Below are positions 53,601 through 57,326 of a DNA stretch of 60,000 nucleotides, in pieces (position 1 is the first letter of the stretch; every line of letters starts with the position of its first letter). The stretch spans positions 9,833,713 through 9,893,712 of the forward strand of contig NC_092574.1 of NCBI RefSeq assembly GCF_037975245.1. Direction: 5' to 3'. The notes under the pieces were generated by a model. It worked only from the letters and a program-made list of their open reading frames with translations. It did no database searches and was not told where the DNA came from. A program made the translations under genes and the position numbers. This DNA comes from Apostichopus japonicus (Eukaryota > Echinodermata > Holothuroidea > Aspidochirotida > Stichopodidae).

Positions 53601-56600
53601 GAGGTAGAAGATTGGGGTTGATGCCGAACAGGCGGTAGAACCGAAGCACCTGATGAGAGGAATGGATTGGAGAGAGAGGGCTGTTATACCACGCAGAGAG
53701 TAGAAGTAGACTAGTGAGGGGTTAACCAACAGTCTACAGCGTGTTTATCATAGGATAATGCATGAACAGGGATATTATCTCCTGGTCCACGTACCCGCAC
53801 TTGTTATGGCGATCGTTCCTTTTCTGTCGCTGCTCCGTCTCTTTGGAACGAACTCCCATTTCACGTTCGTGACTCTCCCTCCCTTTGTATCATCAAGAGA
53901 CGACTTAAAAGATATCTGTTTGATTCCTAGTTTCTTTTTTGCCTTGGTTTCCTTTGTCTCTTTCCTAATGCGCTTTGAAACGCTGTATTAAGCGCTATAT
54001 AAATTTAATTTATTATTATTATGACGCAAGGGATGACGAGGCCGTGGGCCAAGTGCACCCAGCAATAGCGCAATACCCCCCTACCCCCCCCCATTAGTAG
54101 GCATTATCCATAGGTTAATGCACAGTCAGCTGACCACAAAGGGCCAAGGATTTTGAGTGAGGTATGAATGAATATAGTATTCAGATTAAATCGTGCTGTC
54201 TCTATTCTGTAGCATTATCTGAAGGTGATATAAAGTTAATCAACAACACATTCAAGAAGTTAAGATCCTTGTCTACAAGGGAAGAACAACACAGCAGGTA
54301 ACATGATCTCTGGGTGATCAACCATCAAATATGACCGCCATCTCTCAAACTGAAATCATTTAAATATTTCTTTGTTATTGTTACCATTCACACTGTTGTA
54401 TCATTCCACCTTGATCCCAGCCAAGTTCTTTGAAAACTCAGAGGTGCTGACTGTCACACTCGAAAGACGCTTGAAAACACCAAATAATTGCTACAAAACT
54501 AGGCTACGCAGTTTCTCTTCAAGTAACAGTTTTGATGGTGAGAGATAGTAGACAGTAGCATTTCTTTGATGATGGCACGATGATCTAACAGCTTACTTTG
54601 TACCTACAGCAAAATTTTCCGAGACATAAATTTTCACCAAAATGATGTCGTCATATCGGTTAACTAGTACAATCATTGTATTCCTTACAAACTTTGGGAA
54701 CGCATAGCACTAACGATTTCAAATCACTAGACAAAACCTGAACTTTGGGAACGCATAGCACCAACGATTTCAAATCACTAGACAAAACCTGAACTTTGGG
54801 AACACATATCACCAACGATTTCAAATCACTAGAACACAAAACCTGTAAGAGGCCTGTACCTTTCCCGTCTTGAACTCTGGAAAAAGTTTCGAGACGTTCC
54901 ACTTTGCTCTCTTTTTTGCCGAGTCTCCGATCTGGCTATCCAAGACAATGGGGGCAATGTGAGACAACGGCGCTGATATTGAGGTGTCAGTGTGGTCCTC
55001 TGCCAAACCCCTCTTAGTTCCCCTAGAGGGTTGGGGACTGCCGCTGTTTAGGTCACCCTTGACTTTATCCTGTCCCTTAGGTGAGGAAGGAGCAGGAGGG
55101 GGTGGCATGAGTTCAGAATCCTGGCTGGACTTTACGTCTGTGTCGTCCTCATCATCATAGTCATCGTCCGAATCGGCTGGTGAATCAACATAGAAAATTA
55201 ATTTTCATACCTTGGAGAACGTTACAAAACACTGATTTTCAGTTCAGGTTGCATTTCAATACCACTTTTTAAGTTTTGAAATGACTCTATACAATGTCCC
55301 AAGTTTGTTGATTAAAGAGACTAGACTAATTTTATGGAAATGCACAGACCTTTAACAGGAATATAATCGGAAAACAGAAAGTCAAGTGGTGTTGAAAGTA
55401 ACACCAAGCTGTCGTTCGTATGAAAGAAAAATGATATATAAAACGCTTACGGGTTACGTCAACATTTAGGCCGGCATCGAGGAGCCGACGTCGACACCCA
55501 ATTGAGCCCCAAAGGAGCATTATTTAAAAAGTGTCAATAGGCTAGAAATGATATCAACTCATTCTAATATCAATGACGGGCACGACATTTAAGTACTAAG
55601 TTGTTAAAGGTAACTTACCCGATTGTCTCACGACAGAGCCAGACATGATGTTACGAACATTTTCTTCCTCCTCTGCAAGTTCATTTATGTCAGAGAAATC
55701 AACAGCATCTGGAGCCTTGTCCTCGGGTTTACTATCTTCTTCTGAGAAGAAAACAGAAACAAAAACAAATGGTCATCTGTGAATGAGACTGATTTCACTG
55801 GTTTCACTGGTTTCACCTTGTCTTTTTAACGTTAAAATTTTTAAACGTTAGATTTTAACGTTAAATTGTCTAGATTTTAATGTAAATTGTCTAGAATTGT
55901 CTGAAATGACTTTCCAAAATTGAAAAAGATTTCAAATTTGAGTTTAAATGTTGATATTGGAAGCCACCTGACGATCTTGTCATGGTGGCTCTAATTATAT
56001 TTGCTTATTTGGTATTCTTAGAATGCGACATTGACCACACATTTATGCACACTGGATCGCTTCGAACGTTAAAATGCAAACATTAGTACAGAAATTTACT
56101 GTGGCTCATTATGACAAAGTAAGCTGTTACAGTTCATGTAAAGTATACCACTGAGTATCAAACTTAACTGAGGGCCTACCAATGTACTATACAGCAAATA
56201 GGGGGGGGGGGGGTAGGGGGGAAATCTTCCATACATGTTTATAACAGAGAAAAAAAAACTGGAAATAATAATCCCAACAAGCAATTTTTACTCATAGCTA
56301 CAAAAGCCTAGTACAGTACTGACCAAAGTCATAGGCAGATGCACAATCCTCAGCCTGTCGTTCTTCTTCTTCCAACTTGCTATCTGCTATCTCACTGGCT
56401 AAACTGCTTAGACCACTCAGGGCACCCAACTCCATCAAATGTCTCTTAGATTCCTGTTCAATATGAGGAAACATTAAAGGGTGTGAAGACTCGCGCAAAA
56501 AGAAACGTCTAATGCCGGTAATTTGACCTAGTTTCGAATGAGGTGTGACAGAAGTGTTAAACACCACCATCGATCCCAGAAAATACACACAGAGCTTGCT

Positions 56601-57273
56601 ACCGTCGGTAATTAGACACTAGTGTACATGTAGTCAGTACATACAGCTGCGGTCAATACCCACAGCACAGTATACAAACGATACAGCGATGGACATCTCA
56701 GGTCCAGCTAAAGATAACAATTAAGGTATCGCGTTTCATTATTGTCTGCATTTTGAGGGACACGAACAAAATGTCACTTGCAAGCAACAGAAAGTTAACT
56801 TTTTCGCACACGGTTTGGGGCGAGTCTTCAATGCCTTTAAAGAGGCTGGCACAAGATATGTCAGTACATTTGGCTGATGCAGATCCCCATGACAAATTCT
56901 GCCACCAAAGTTGTTTTCCATACCAAACACAAAGAGCATTATATATAAGGATTAGAGAAAATTACAAAGTAAGGGTCGCAAAATATAATCAAAATCACAG
57001 AGACAAAAGAAATGAAATGTACTGAGAAATGGGGCCCAATAAAAAGTGATAATCATTGATGTGCAGTAAAACATTGGCACATGTTTATGCTGAAAGGTAA
57101 TAAAAAGTCTGCCAAGCAAATGAAGAAAGAAAGAAAAGTTAAAAAAGTTTGGAAGGACTACTAACATCATCCAGTATGTCGTTGTCTGGTTTTCCTGCTT
57201 TGTCGATGTTACCAAATAGAAATCCAGTCATGGAGAAGGAACTGACTTCCTCTGTTTCTTCTTCATAATCCAT
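18090..57273 (-). CDS. TAF1: TAF1, TFIID subunit 1 (whole gene, 35 coding exons)
   Basis: This is the scaffold subunit of TFIID, which nucleates RNA polymerase II pre-initiation complexes in the nucleus. The coding exons (minus strand, each listed separately) sum to 5688 nt, or 1895 residues plus TGA; vertebrate TAF1 is about 1870-1890. Order seen: TBP-binding-like N terminus (GFLFGNI, 17-23), acidic/proline-rich linker (to about 225), DUF3591 core with winged helix (about 475-1000; in the family this binds TAF7 and promoter DNA), basic coiled segment, CCHC zinc knuckle (1301-1316), bromodomain 1 (about 1420-1522, N1499), bromodomain 2 (about 1540-1650, N1621), acidic tail (1684-1895). All 34 junctions preserve frame with no internal stop, so the copy looks functional. 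Acetyltransferase and kinase activities reported for TAF1 are family knowledge, not visible here. No paralogue or neighbouring gene is recognisable in the window. Confidence 0.97.
19100..19400 (+). repeat. Degenerate TTTCAAATTTTCAAAA/TTTTGTGGTTC tandem repeats
   Basis: Three larger units each contain CAAATTTTCAAAATCCA or CAAAATGCA, then TTTCATTTTGTGGTTCTT and GATTTTAAATATTTTTTCTT-like tails. Shorter ACTTTCAAATTTT monomers fill the middle. Confidence 0.75.
22306..22389 (+). CDS. Candidate first exon of a nested antisense gene
   Basis: ATG at 22306 opens 28 codons (starts [16 protein letters not shown], ends AERLKAKM) with hydrophilic, coding-like composition. It runs directly into GTGAGG, a usable donor, with CpG-containing sequence upstream. 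It would lie inside TAF1 intron 34 on the opposite strand. No second exon was identified and no family recognised. Confidence 0.25.
22936..23018 (-). CDS. TAF1: TAF1 coding exon 34 (residues 1684-1711)
   Basis: Acceptor ACTTACAG, donor GTAAGT, exit phase 0. It encodes an acidic stretch ([13 protein letters not shown]) at the start of the tail. Support comes from open frame, splice signals and phase agreement rather than strict sequence conservation. Confidence 0.85.
23812..23997 (-). CDS. TAF1: TAF1 coding exon 33 (residues 1622-1683)
   Basis: Acceptor TTTTGTAG, donor GTGAGT, phase 1 at both ends. It encodes [20 protein letters not shown] and [15 protein letters not shown], the last helix of bromodomain 2 and a coiled extension, comparable to vertebrate YTKTAQEIVNVC and LTQLEKDI. 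Confidence 0.93.
23998..25303 (-). other. TAF1 intron 32
   Basis: Contains a purine-rich stretch at about 24066-24210 (GGAGGGG/GGAAG-like) and otherwise AT-rich sequence. No gene seen. Confidence 0.6.
25304..25481 (-). CDS. TAF1: TAF1 coding exon 32 (residues 1563-1621), bromodomain 2
   Basis: Acceptor TTGACTAG, donor GTTAGT, exit phase 1. It encodes [29 protein letters not shown] and the helix ending CTQYN, with acetyl-lysine-binding N1621. The DYYK and PMDLET motifs are intact; the helix B segment is less conserved. Confidence 0.96.
25482..27945 (-). other. TAF1 intron 31
   Basis: Mostly unremarkable AT-rich sequence, ending with the CAGT-type minisatellite (27490-27895) next to the exon 31 donor. 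Confidence 0.6.
27490..27895 (+). repeat. CAGT-based compound minisatellite near exon 31 donor
   Basis: GTCAGTCAGTCC-type tetranucleotide units are organised into higher-order units of about 150 bp, each with TCTTTCATTCACCAAGTCCC and CACTATAAAG(C/T)CAATCTG. Two full units and a partial third are visible. The array ends about 50 bp from the exon 31 donor. Confidence 0.85.
27946..28065 (-). CDS. TAF1: TAF1 coding exon 31 (residues 1523-1562), bromodomain linker
   Basis: Acceptor GATTTCAG, donor GTATGT, phase 0 at both ends. It encodes [20 protein letters not shown] and FILDNII, the conserved linker and first helix of bromodomain 2. Confidence 0.96.
28230..28602. mobile_element. TTAA-flanked MITE, copy 1 (intron 30)
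   Basis: A 373-bp element with TTAA at both edges and imperfect inverted ends: AGGGTGTGAAGACTCGCGC at the left against AGGCATTGAAGACTCGCCC read inward from the right. It has no coding capacity. It matches 56474-56840 along its length. TTAA target sites are typical of piggyBac-type transposition, so this may be a non-autonomous piggyBac-like element. Confidence 0.82.
29045..29095 (+). repeat. tRNA-like SINE head fragment (low confidence)
   Basis: TGGCTTAATCGG resembles a tRNA A box, followed by an anticodon-arm-like TTGGGCCTCGGTTATACCCA. No B box follows, so it is at best a 3'-truncated tRNA-derived fragment, not a functional tRNA. Confidence 0.3.
29530..29672. repeat. Interrupted (TA)n microsatellite, intron 30
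   Basis: Two TA tracts separated by about 30 bp of unique sequence (GTATTATTGATAATCATAAG). Confidence 0.92.
30119..30271 (-). CDS. TAF1: TAF1 coding exon 30 (residues 1472-1522), bromodomain 1
   Basis: Acceptor TTCTCTAG, donor GTGAGA, phase 0 at both ends. It encodes helices B and C of bromodomain 1, with the acetyl-lysine-binding N1499 in STLYNG. Confidence 0.96.
30419..30511 (-). CDS. TAF1: TAF1 coding exon 29 (residues 1441-1471), bromodomain 1
   Basis: Acceptor CTCCTAG, donor GTAAGA, phase 0 at both ends. It encodes [20 protein letters not shown] and PMDLQTIRE, the ZA loop of bromodomain 1, with the PDYY and PMDL motifs intact. Confidence 0.96.
30731..31379 (-). repeat. Exon 28-tail tandem array (4 extra copies)
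   Basis: On the minus strand each unit ends with the last ~55 bp of exon 28 (coding [19 protein letters not shown]) followed by donor GTGAGTAG. Donor-adjacent positions start at 30731, 30875, 31031 and 31179, with the genuine site at 31321 (spacings 144, 156, 148, 142). Spacers carry variable G/C homopolymers. All four extra donors keep GTGAGTAG. Confidence 0.93.
31325..31423 (-). CDS. TAF1: TAF1 coding exon 28 (residues 1408-1440), start of bromodomain 1
   Basis: Acceptor ACTTTCAG, donor GTGAGT, phase 0 at both ends. It encodes [20 protein letters not shown] and GIRKIPY, the entry into bromodomain 1 (vertebrate HRRRTDPMVTLSSILESII). The last 55 bp and the donor recur four times downstream. 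Confidence 0.95.
32050..32860 (+). repeat. ACCAGACAGCCATTATTTATAA minisatellite beside exon 27 donor
   Basis: About 800 bp of variant units built from AACCAGACAGCCATTATT, TATAATGAAGAGTTAACA and GCCATGATGTATAACCAGAC, with alternation of short and long units. The array reaches to about 15 bp from the exon 27 donor but includes no exon sequence. Confidence 0.92.
32864..32972 (-). CDS. TAF1: TAF1 coding exon 27 (residues 1371-1407)
   Basis: Acceptor TTTTTAG, donor GTTAGT, exit phase 0. It encodes [20 protein letters not shown] and ESLDYLK, matching vertebrate [20 protein letters not shown]. An intronic minisatellite begins within about 15 bp of the donor. Confidence 0.95.
33445..33662 (-). CDS. 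TAF1: TAF1 coding exon 26 (residues 1299-1370), zinc knuckle
   Basis: Acceptor AATCTAG, donor GTAAGT, exit phase 2. It encodes the CCHC zinc knuckle [20 protein letters not shown] (C1301, C1304, H1309, C1316; spacing CX2CX4HX6C), which in the family binds promoter [16 protein letters not shown] and [15 protein letters not shown] follow, both conserved. Confidence 0.96.
33790..34235 (+). repeat. Decayed tandem duplication in intron 25
   Basis: Unit with GACAGTGCTTGTACTCGCCC ... GATTTGTACTTGTAC at about 33800-34015 is repeated as CCAGTGCTTGTACTCAACCC ... GATTTGTACTCGTAC at about 34075-34230. Each ends near TTACAAACTGACTG. Confidence 0.65.
34262..34350 (+). mobile_element. Possible LINE 3' tail fragment
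   Basis: AATAGAGCTATATAAATATT followed by a (GTTAT)n-like run resembles the 3' end of L2/CR1-type retrotransposons. There is no coding remnant to confirm it. Confidence 0.3.
34627..34822 (-). CDS. TAF1: TAF1 coding exon 25 (residues 1233-1298)
   Basis: Acceptor AAAACAG, donor GTAAGT, exit phase 0. It encodes [20 protein letters not shown] and [20 protein letters not shown], a strongly basic coiled-coil-like region, then a Lys-rich linker with a likely nuclear signal (KKRKKEKP). Confidence 0.93.
34823..36335 (-). other. TAF1 intron 24
   Basis: Half of this intron (35690-36335) is the exon 24-tail array. The rest is AT-rich with no gene. Confidence 0.7.
35703..36373 (-). repeat. Exon 24-tail tandem array (6 extra copies)
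   Basis: Each unit carries 38 bp of the end of exon 24 (coding [12 protein letters not shown]) and its donor. Equivalent positions fall at 35703, 35807, 35913, 36019, 36125 and 36231, with the genuine exon at 36336 (spacing 104-106). Donor state from near to far: GTAAAG, GTAAGT, GTAATT, GTAAGT, lost, lost. Confidence 0.94.
36336..36472 (-). CDS. TAF1: TAF1 coding exon 24 (residues 1188-1232)
   Basis: Acceptor ACCAACAG, donor GTAAGT, exit phase 2. It encodes [20 protein letters not shown] and [13 protein letters not shown], matching vertebrate [20 protein letters not shown]. The last 38 bp of the exon recur six times in the downstream intron. Confidence 0.95.
36956..37120 (-). CDS. TAF1: TAF1 coding exon 23 (residues 1133-1187)
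   Basis: Acceptor TTCCTCAG, donor GTGAGA, phase 0 at both ends. It begins [17 protein letters not shown] (coiled-coil-like) and ends [13 protein letters not shown], matching vertebrate DDTASVTSLNSS. The middle is low-complexity. Confidence 0.93.
37385..37500 (+). repeat. AATGAACCCC(AATG) short repeat array, intron 22
   Basis: Imperfect AATGAATGAACC and AATGAACCCCAATG units over about 110 bp. Confidence 0.8.
37965..38091 (-). CDS. TAF1: TAF1 coding exon 22 (residues 1090-1132)
   Basis: Acceptor TATTTCAG, donor GTAAAA, exit phase 0. It encodes [20 protein letters not shown] and [17 protein letters not shown], a Ser/Asp-rich stretch followed by a conserved helix. Confidence 0.94.
38921..39096 (-). 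CDS. TAF1: TAF1 coding exon 21 (residues 1032-1089)
   Basis: Acceptor TCCACAG, donor GTATAT, exit phase 2. It encodes [28 protein letters not shown] and [16 protein letters not shown], all conserved. Confidence 0.95.
39206..39405 (+). repeat. Almost pure purine GGAGGAGAGGGG minisatellite
   Basis: About 200 bp of nearly uninterrupted A/G, built from GAGGGAGGAGA and GGGGGAGGAGA units, about 110 bp upstream of the exon 21 acceptor. Many G-runs make G-quadruplex or triplex structures possible. In the transcript of TAF1 it is read as an almost pure pyrimidine tract. Confidence 0.92.
39935..40057 (-). CDS. TAF1: TAF1 coding exon 20 (residues 991-1031)
   Basis: Acceptor TTCGTAG, donor GTCAGT, phase 0 at both ends. 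It encodes [20 protein letters not shown] and [10 protein letters not shown], equivalent to vertebrate [19 protein letters not shown] and LRKFGVPEEE. Confidence 0.95.
40770..40919 (-). CDS. TAF1: TAF1 coding exon 19 (residues 941-990)
   Basis: Acceptor ATCTTCAG, donor GTAAAG, phase 0 at both ends. It encodes [40 protein letters not shown] and NKP, a near-identical block at the end of the conserved core. Confidence 0.97.
40920..42094 (-). other. TAF1 intron 18 (GC-AG)
   Basis: Begins GCAAGT and ends CTTCAG. It holds the SINE candidate at 41655-41745. No gene seen. Confidence 0.7.
41655..41745 (+). repeat. tRNA-derived SINE candidate
   Basis: TGACGTAGCGGTCAGAG (41660-41676) matches a pol III A box with one mismatch, and GGTTCAATCTC (41730-41740) matches a B box, about 70 bp apart. 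The intervening sequence does not fold as a clean tRNA. The 3' body boundary is unknown. Confidence 0.42.
42095..42172 (-). CDS. TAF1: TAF1 coding exon 18 (residues 915-940), GC donor
   Basis: Acceptor TTTTACAG. It encodes [20 protein letters not shown] and QKIDDE, matching vertebrates closely. Homology places the end after GAG, where the intron begins GCAAGT, making this a GC-AG intron. No in-phase GT is available at that point. Confidence 0.92.
42228..42620 (-). mobile_element. 5'-truncated LINE (CR1/L2-like) 3' end
   Basis: The minus strand encodes the classic C-terminal tail of CR1/L2-type reverse transcriptase ORFs ([20 protein letters not shown], then [10 protein letters not shown]), stopping at 42319. 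It is followed by a GCGCTT...AAGCGCT hairpin (about 42257-42293) and an (ATT)n tail at 42228-42245. The element is severely truncated and not mobile. Confidence 0.85.
42678..43016 (-). repeat. Exon 17-tail tandem array (3 extra copies, 99 bp)
   Basis: Units begin at 42678, 42777 and 42876, with the genuine exon end at 42975: exact 99-bp spacing. Each carries the last 37 bp of exon 17 (coding [12 protein letters not shown]) plus donor and 57 bp of following sequence. Copies 1 and 2 keep GGTAAT; copy 3 has lost the GT. Confidence 0.95.
42980..43110 (-). CDS. TAF1: TAF1 coding exon 17 (residues 871-914)
   Basis: Acceptor TTTAAAAG, donor GTAATA, exit phase 0. It encodes [30 protein letters not shown] and ASEQRLK. 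The last 37 bp of the exon (42980-43016) plus the donor and following intron recur three times downstream at an exact 99-bp spacing. Confidence 0.96.
43628..43769 (-). CDS. TAF1: TAF1 coding exon 16 (residues 824-870), winged helix
   Basis: Acceptor TTCATCAG, donor GTGAGA, exit phase 1. It encodes [20 protein letters not shown] and [13 protein letters not shown], the winged-helix segment that contacts promoter DNA in the family. Identity to vertebrates is very high. Confidence 0.97.
43990..44465 (+). repeat. Paired element with hammerhead-like core, intron 15
   Basis: Two direct copies (about 43990-44215 and 44265-44465) share GTGTTCACC(G/A)TGCTCATT, TACTGTTACTTGTCATT and CTGAAGAAGATCCTGCTAGG followed by ATYGAAAC. 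A third, weaker relative is at about 47790-47975. CTGANGA, a short GATCC/GGATC stem and GAAA resemble a decayed hammerhead ribozyme core, as known from Penelope-like elements. Confidence 0.55.
45025..45139 (-). CDS. TAF1: TAF1 coding exon 15 (residues 785-823)
   Basis: Acceptor CATGTCAG, donor GTAAAT, exit phase 0. It encodes [20 protein letters not shown] and HIRDFLQ, which lead into the winged helix. Confidence 0.96.
45700..45890 (-). CDS. TAF1: TAF1 coding exon 14 (residues 722-784)
   Basis: Acceptor CTTTCACAG, donor GTAAGT, exit phase 2. It encodes [32 protein letters not shown] and [11 protein letters not shown], matching vertebrate [28 protein letters not shown] and [10 protein letters not shown]. 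Confidence 0.95.
46358..46531 (-). CDS. TAF1: TAF1 coding exon 13 (residues 664-721)
   Basis: Acceptor TTCCGCAG, donor GTGAGC, phase 0 at both ends. [20 protein letters not shown] and [13 protein letters not shown] are nearly identical to the vertebrate core. Confidence 0.96.
47278..47451 (-). CDS. TAF1: TAF1 coding exon 12 (residues 606-663)
   Basis: Acceptor CACTTCAG, donor GTAAGC, phase 0 at both ends. It encodes [20 protein letters not shown] and [14 protein letters not shown], among the best conserved parts of the DUF3591 core. Confidence 0.96.
47870..47975 (+). repeat. (CTGT)n tract and degenerate CTGAAGA...GAAAAC element
   Basis: CTGTCTGTCTGTCTATCTG microsatellite followed by CTGAAGAACGTCTTACCGGG and ATTGAAAAC. 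This is a third, diverged relative of the intron 15 pair. Confidence 0.5.
48089..48208 (-). CDS. TAF1: TAF1 coding exon 11 (residues 566-605)
   Basis: Acceptor GTGTTTAG, donor GTAAAT, phase 0 at both ends. It encodes [15 protein letters not shown], matching vertebrate DPWNLSNDEYYYPK in DUF3591. Confidence 0.94.
48604..48789 (-). CDS. TAF1: TAF1 coding exon 10 (residues 504-565)
   Basis: Acceptor CCCCAG after a run of C. It encodes [20 protein letters not shown] and [14 protein letters not shown], matching vertebrate LTLDPNDENLILEIPDE and KSRILLGKTGVIK. The donor read as AAT/GTTCGT is weak. An alternative GTAGTA 4 bp downstream would shift frame and hit a stop in exon 11, so phase 0 is preferred. 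Confidence 0.88.
49864..49920 (+). repeat. (GACA/GATA)n microsatellite
   Basis: AGACAGACAGATAGATAGAC and similar units over about 55 bp. Confidence 0.9.
50068..50177 (+). mobile_element. LINE 3' UTR tail (CR1/L2-like)
   Basis: TGTACAGCGCCTTGAGT and TTGTAAGGCGCTTTATAAAT form the hairpin-plus-TATAAA signature of L2/CR1 3' ends, followed by (TTA)n. No coding remnant remains. Confidence 0.7.
50231..50322 (-). CDS. TAF1: TAF1 coding exon 9 (residues 473-503)
   Basis: Acceptor GTTTCAG, donor GTTTGT; enters phase 1, leaves phase 0. It encodes [19 protein letters not shown] and IIWDHE, a hallmark of the start of the DUF3591 core. Confidence 0.95.
50792..50908 (-). CDS. TAF1: TAF1 coding exon 8 (residues 434-472), lineage-variable insert
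   Basis: Acceptor TTTGACAG, donor GTGAGT, phase 1 at both ends, exactly 117 bp (39 codons). It encodes [20 protein letters not shown] and a Lys-rich end. Vertebrate TAF1 has only a short linker here between the QQG motif and WYSIFP, so this symmetrical exon is an insertion relative to vertebrates. Because it is phase-symmetrical it could be skipped without frameshift. Confidence 0.85.
51470..51716 (-). CDS. TAF1: TAF1 coding exon 7 (residues 352-433)
   Basis: Acceptor CATCTCAG, donor GTAAAA, exit phase 1. A Glu/Lys-rich start leads into [19 protein letters not shown] and [15 protein letters not shown], matching vertebrate VTQLHWEDDIIWDGEDVK and ASLAGWLPSSMTRNA. Confidence 0.94.
52713..52883 (-). 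CDS. TAF1: TAF1 coding exon 6 (residues 295-351)
   Basis: Phase 0 at both ends, acceptor CCACAG, donor GTGATC. It contains [20 protein letters not shown] and DFDYGFGK, a strongly conserved TAF1 block. The vertebrate TVPVIK-type sequence after FDYGF is not matched; the next exon begins with a Glu/Lys stretch instead. Confidence 0.93.
53446..53649 (-). CDS. TAF1: TAF1 coding exon 5 (residues 227-294)
   Basis: Phase 0 at both ends, acceptor CATCAG, donor GTAAAG. It begins [13 protein letters not shown], the conserved VLRFxRLFG block, then a basic run (KKRKKR, a possible nuclear signal), a PPPPTR linker and [12 protein letters not shown], matching the vertebrate PPPPPEQCLSDDE. Confidence 0.94.
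53778..54021 (+). mobile_element. 5'-truncated LINE (CR1/L2-like) 3' end
   Basis: The plus strand encodes [20 protein letters not shown], then [11 protein letters not shown] and a stop, the typical end of CR1/L2 reverse transcriptase ORFs. It is followed by GCGCTTTGAAACGCTGTATT, AAGCGCTATATAAAT and (TTA)n. It is a different, better preserved copy than 42228-42620 and in opposite orientation. Confidence 0.87.
54690..54845 (-). repeat. 54-bp minisatellite abutting exon 4 donor (3 copies)
   Basis: Three units of GAACTTTGGGAACGCATAGC, then ACCAACGATTTCAAATCACT and AGACAAAACCT. The array begins about 15 bp after the exon 4 donor. Minus-strand units stay open ([17 protein letters not shown]), but no splice logic supports coding. 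Confidence 0.9.
54860..55176 (-). CDS. TAF1: TAF1 coding exon 4 (residues 121-226)
   Basis: Acceptor CACCAG; enters phase 1 and leaves phase 0 at donor GTACAG. It encodes an Asp-rich run ([11 protein letters not shown]), a PPPPAPSSP linker and, at the end, [12 protein letters not shown], the conserved motif just before the core. The middle is low-complexity and poorly conserved. A 54-bp intronic minisatellite starts about 15 bp past the donor. Confidence 0.92.
55619..55741 (-). CDS. TAF1: TAF1 coding exon 3 (residues 80-120)
   Basis: Acceptor TTCTCAG and donor GTAAGT, phase 1 at both ends. It encodes an acidic stretch including [15 protein letters not shown], nearly identical to the DAVDYSDINEVAED block of vertebrate TAF1. 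Confidence 0.93.
56324..56453 (-). CDS. TAF1: TAF1 coding exon 2 (residues 37-79)
   Basis: Acceptor TGAACAG, then [18 protein letters not shown], matching the conserved helix after the TBP-binding leader (KKHLxxLGALGLGSL in vertebrates). Donor GTCAGT, phase 1. The acceptor region is unusual: only 20 bp separate it from the end of a TTAA-flanked MITE, so the branch site probably lies in transposon sequence. Confidence 0.92.
56474..56840. mobile_element. TTAA-flanked MITE, copy 2 (intron 1, beside exon 2)
   Basis: A 367-bp copy in the same orientation as 28230-28602, with the same termini and TTAA edges and small indels. One edge lies 20 bp upstream of the exon 2 acceptor, so transposon sequence occupies the place of the normal branch point. 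Confidence 0.82.
57166..57273 (-). CDS. TAF1: TAF1 coding exon 1 (residues 1-36)
   Basis: The ATG at 57273 opens an acidic leader followed by [16 protein letters not shown], matching the conserved TAF1 N terminus that docks on TBP. An in-frame TGA lies about 45 bp upstream with no ATG between, which supports this start. The exon ends in DILDD at donor GTTAGT, phase 0. Confidence 0.92.
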
Positions 57274-57326
57274 GTTTCCACTTTGACGATAACCACGGAT
57301 AACTTCAAACTGAACAATTCAAGTAT
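57274..57326 (-). other. TAF1: Probable TAF1 5' UTR segment of exon 1
   Basis: An acceptor-like CTTTGTACTTCACAG ends at 57327, 54 bp upstream of the ATG. This suggests that the ATG exon is spliced to an upstream non-coding exon. An in-frame TGA lies within this segment. Confidence 0.35.

Larger units (their letters stand above)
53650..54859 (-). other. TAF1 intron 4
   Basis: Contains a LINE tail (53778-54021) and a 54-bp minisatellite (54690-54845) next to the exon 4 donor. The middle (about 54090-54660) shows nothing recognisable. Confidence 0.7.

Noticed and set aside
54660-54902. Repeat protein [17 protein letters not shown] on the minus strand as a TAF1 extension
   Set aside because: It lies beyond the exon 4 donor. 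Homology resumes at VLRFYRLFG in exon 5, so this is intron.
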